This document shows positions 63,739-64,000 of a stretch of DNA of 64,000 nucleotides, piece after piece (position 1 is the stretch's first letter; each line of letters starts with the position of its first letter). The translations under genes and the position numbers were made by a program. Source of the DNA: Kosakonia oryziphila (GTDB lineage: Bacteria > Pseudomonadota > Gammaproteobacteria > Enterobacterales > Enterobacteriaceae); contig NZ_FMBC01000013.1 in the NCBI RefSeq assembly GCF_900094795.1, forward strand, positions 34,354 through 98,353, in the 5' to 3' direction. The notes beneath the pieces are model-generated. The model did not search any database, was not told the DNA's origin, and saw only the letters and a list, made by a program, of their open reading frames with translations.

Positions 63739-64000
63739 TTAACCTGTCATCACTTTCTCTGGCTTCACAGGGCGAAGGCATCCCCCTGACAGACCTTCCT
63801 GCACCATAAAAAACAGATAAAAAAGCGCCAGCAGCGCCATCTTCTTCATATTCTGCGCCGTCGCCGCAAGCAGGCACTGCATCTGTACCTTCATCAGACC
63901 ACGGAACCGCGCATACCGGTGCCCGTGATGTTGTTTCGCATCCGCGAAGCTCCGCTCCACTGTCTCCTTACGCCGCGCATACACCTTTTTGCCCCATTTC
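63739..64000 (-). mobile_element. IS1182-like transposase, C-terminal part (runs off window)
   Basis: The minus frame is open from the right edge to TAA at 63741-63739 (about 86 codons seen). It reads KWGKKVYARRKETVERSFAD, then AKQHHGHRYARFRGL and QMQCLLAATAQNMKKMALL. The KETVERSF-type stretch with its Glu and the YARFRGL region match the C-terminus of IS1182/IS5-like DDE transposases, Glu of the DDE triad included. The N-terminus and the other end lie outside the window. It replaces mrcA as the neighbour of nudE here, and has no link to the surrounding genes. Family assignment is from memory of the motif. Confidence 0.75.

Noticed and set aside
63590..63877. 95-codon minus-strand frame overlapping the end of nudE and the transposase region.
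   Set aside because: It lies in a different frame from the transposase C-terminus and crosses the nudE terminator hairpins; no recognisable domain.

Overview
The window is chromosomal DNA of an Enterobacteriaceae species (Escherichia/Salmonella/Enterobacter/Kosakonia-like). Nearly every protein matches its E. coli K-12 counterpart in length and motifs, and the gene order follows the K-12 livJ-to-nudE segment. I cannot fix the genus from sequence alone. The order is mostly conserved backbone, with small gains and losses compared with K-12: a hicAB locus is present between gntU and yhgN; rtcRBA between glpR and malT, rpnA between feoC and bioH, and yhgE between pckA and hslO are absent; an IS transposase enters at the right edge.

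Layout. 1-6428: branched-chain amino acid uptake (3' end of livJ, panM on the other strand, livK-livHMGF). 6429-11834: glycerol-3-phosphate uptake ugpBAECQ behind Pho-box-like sites. 11876-16817: yhhA, ggt, yhhY, the iron-regulated sRNA gene ryhB, yhhX and yhhW. 16924-19927: gluconate regulator gntR, kinase gntK and permease gntU, with GntR operators and a CRP site. 20007-20638: hicB with a frameshifted hicA. 20709-22584: yhgN and asd. 22841-32291: glycogen cluster glgBXCAP. 32452-36140: glpD and the divergent glpEGR. 36141-43917: malT and the divergent malPQ. 44063-47943: gntT, nfuA, gntX, bioH. 47977-50806: feoABC ferrous iron uptake. 51338-56543: tex, greB, ompR-envZ. 56594-63613: pckA, hslO-hslR-yrfG-igaA, nudE. 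63739-64000: the C-terminal part of a transposase that runs off the window.

Functionally this is a carbon and nutrient acquisition region: three ABC importers (Liv, Ugp) and permeases (GntU, GntT, FeoB), glycogen and maltodextrin turnover, glycerol-3-phosphate oxidation and gluconate phosphorylation, under GntR, GlpR, MalT, CRP, PhoB-type, Fur and FNR-type control. The most notable non-backbone signals are (i) a hicAB toxin-antitoxin locus whose toxin gene has lost about 13 bp exactly over its catalytic histidine motif while antitoxin, promoter and a candidate operator remain; (ii) two 66-bp internally deleted ERIC elements in inverted orientation plus a third copy that consists only of the part the other two lack; (iii) several REP-type palindromes, one set inside the ugp operon; (iv) an orphan intrinsic terminator that could end an unannotated small RNA. 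I found no evidence for an undescribed multi-gene system, CRISPR array, rRNA or tRNA.
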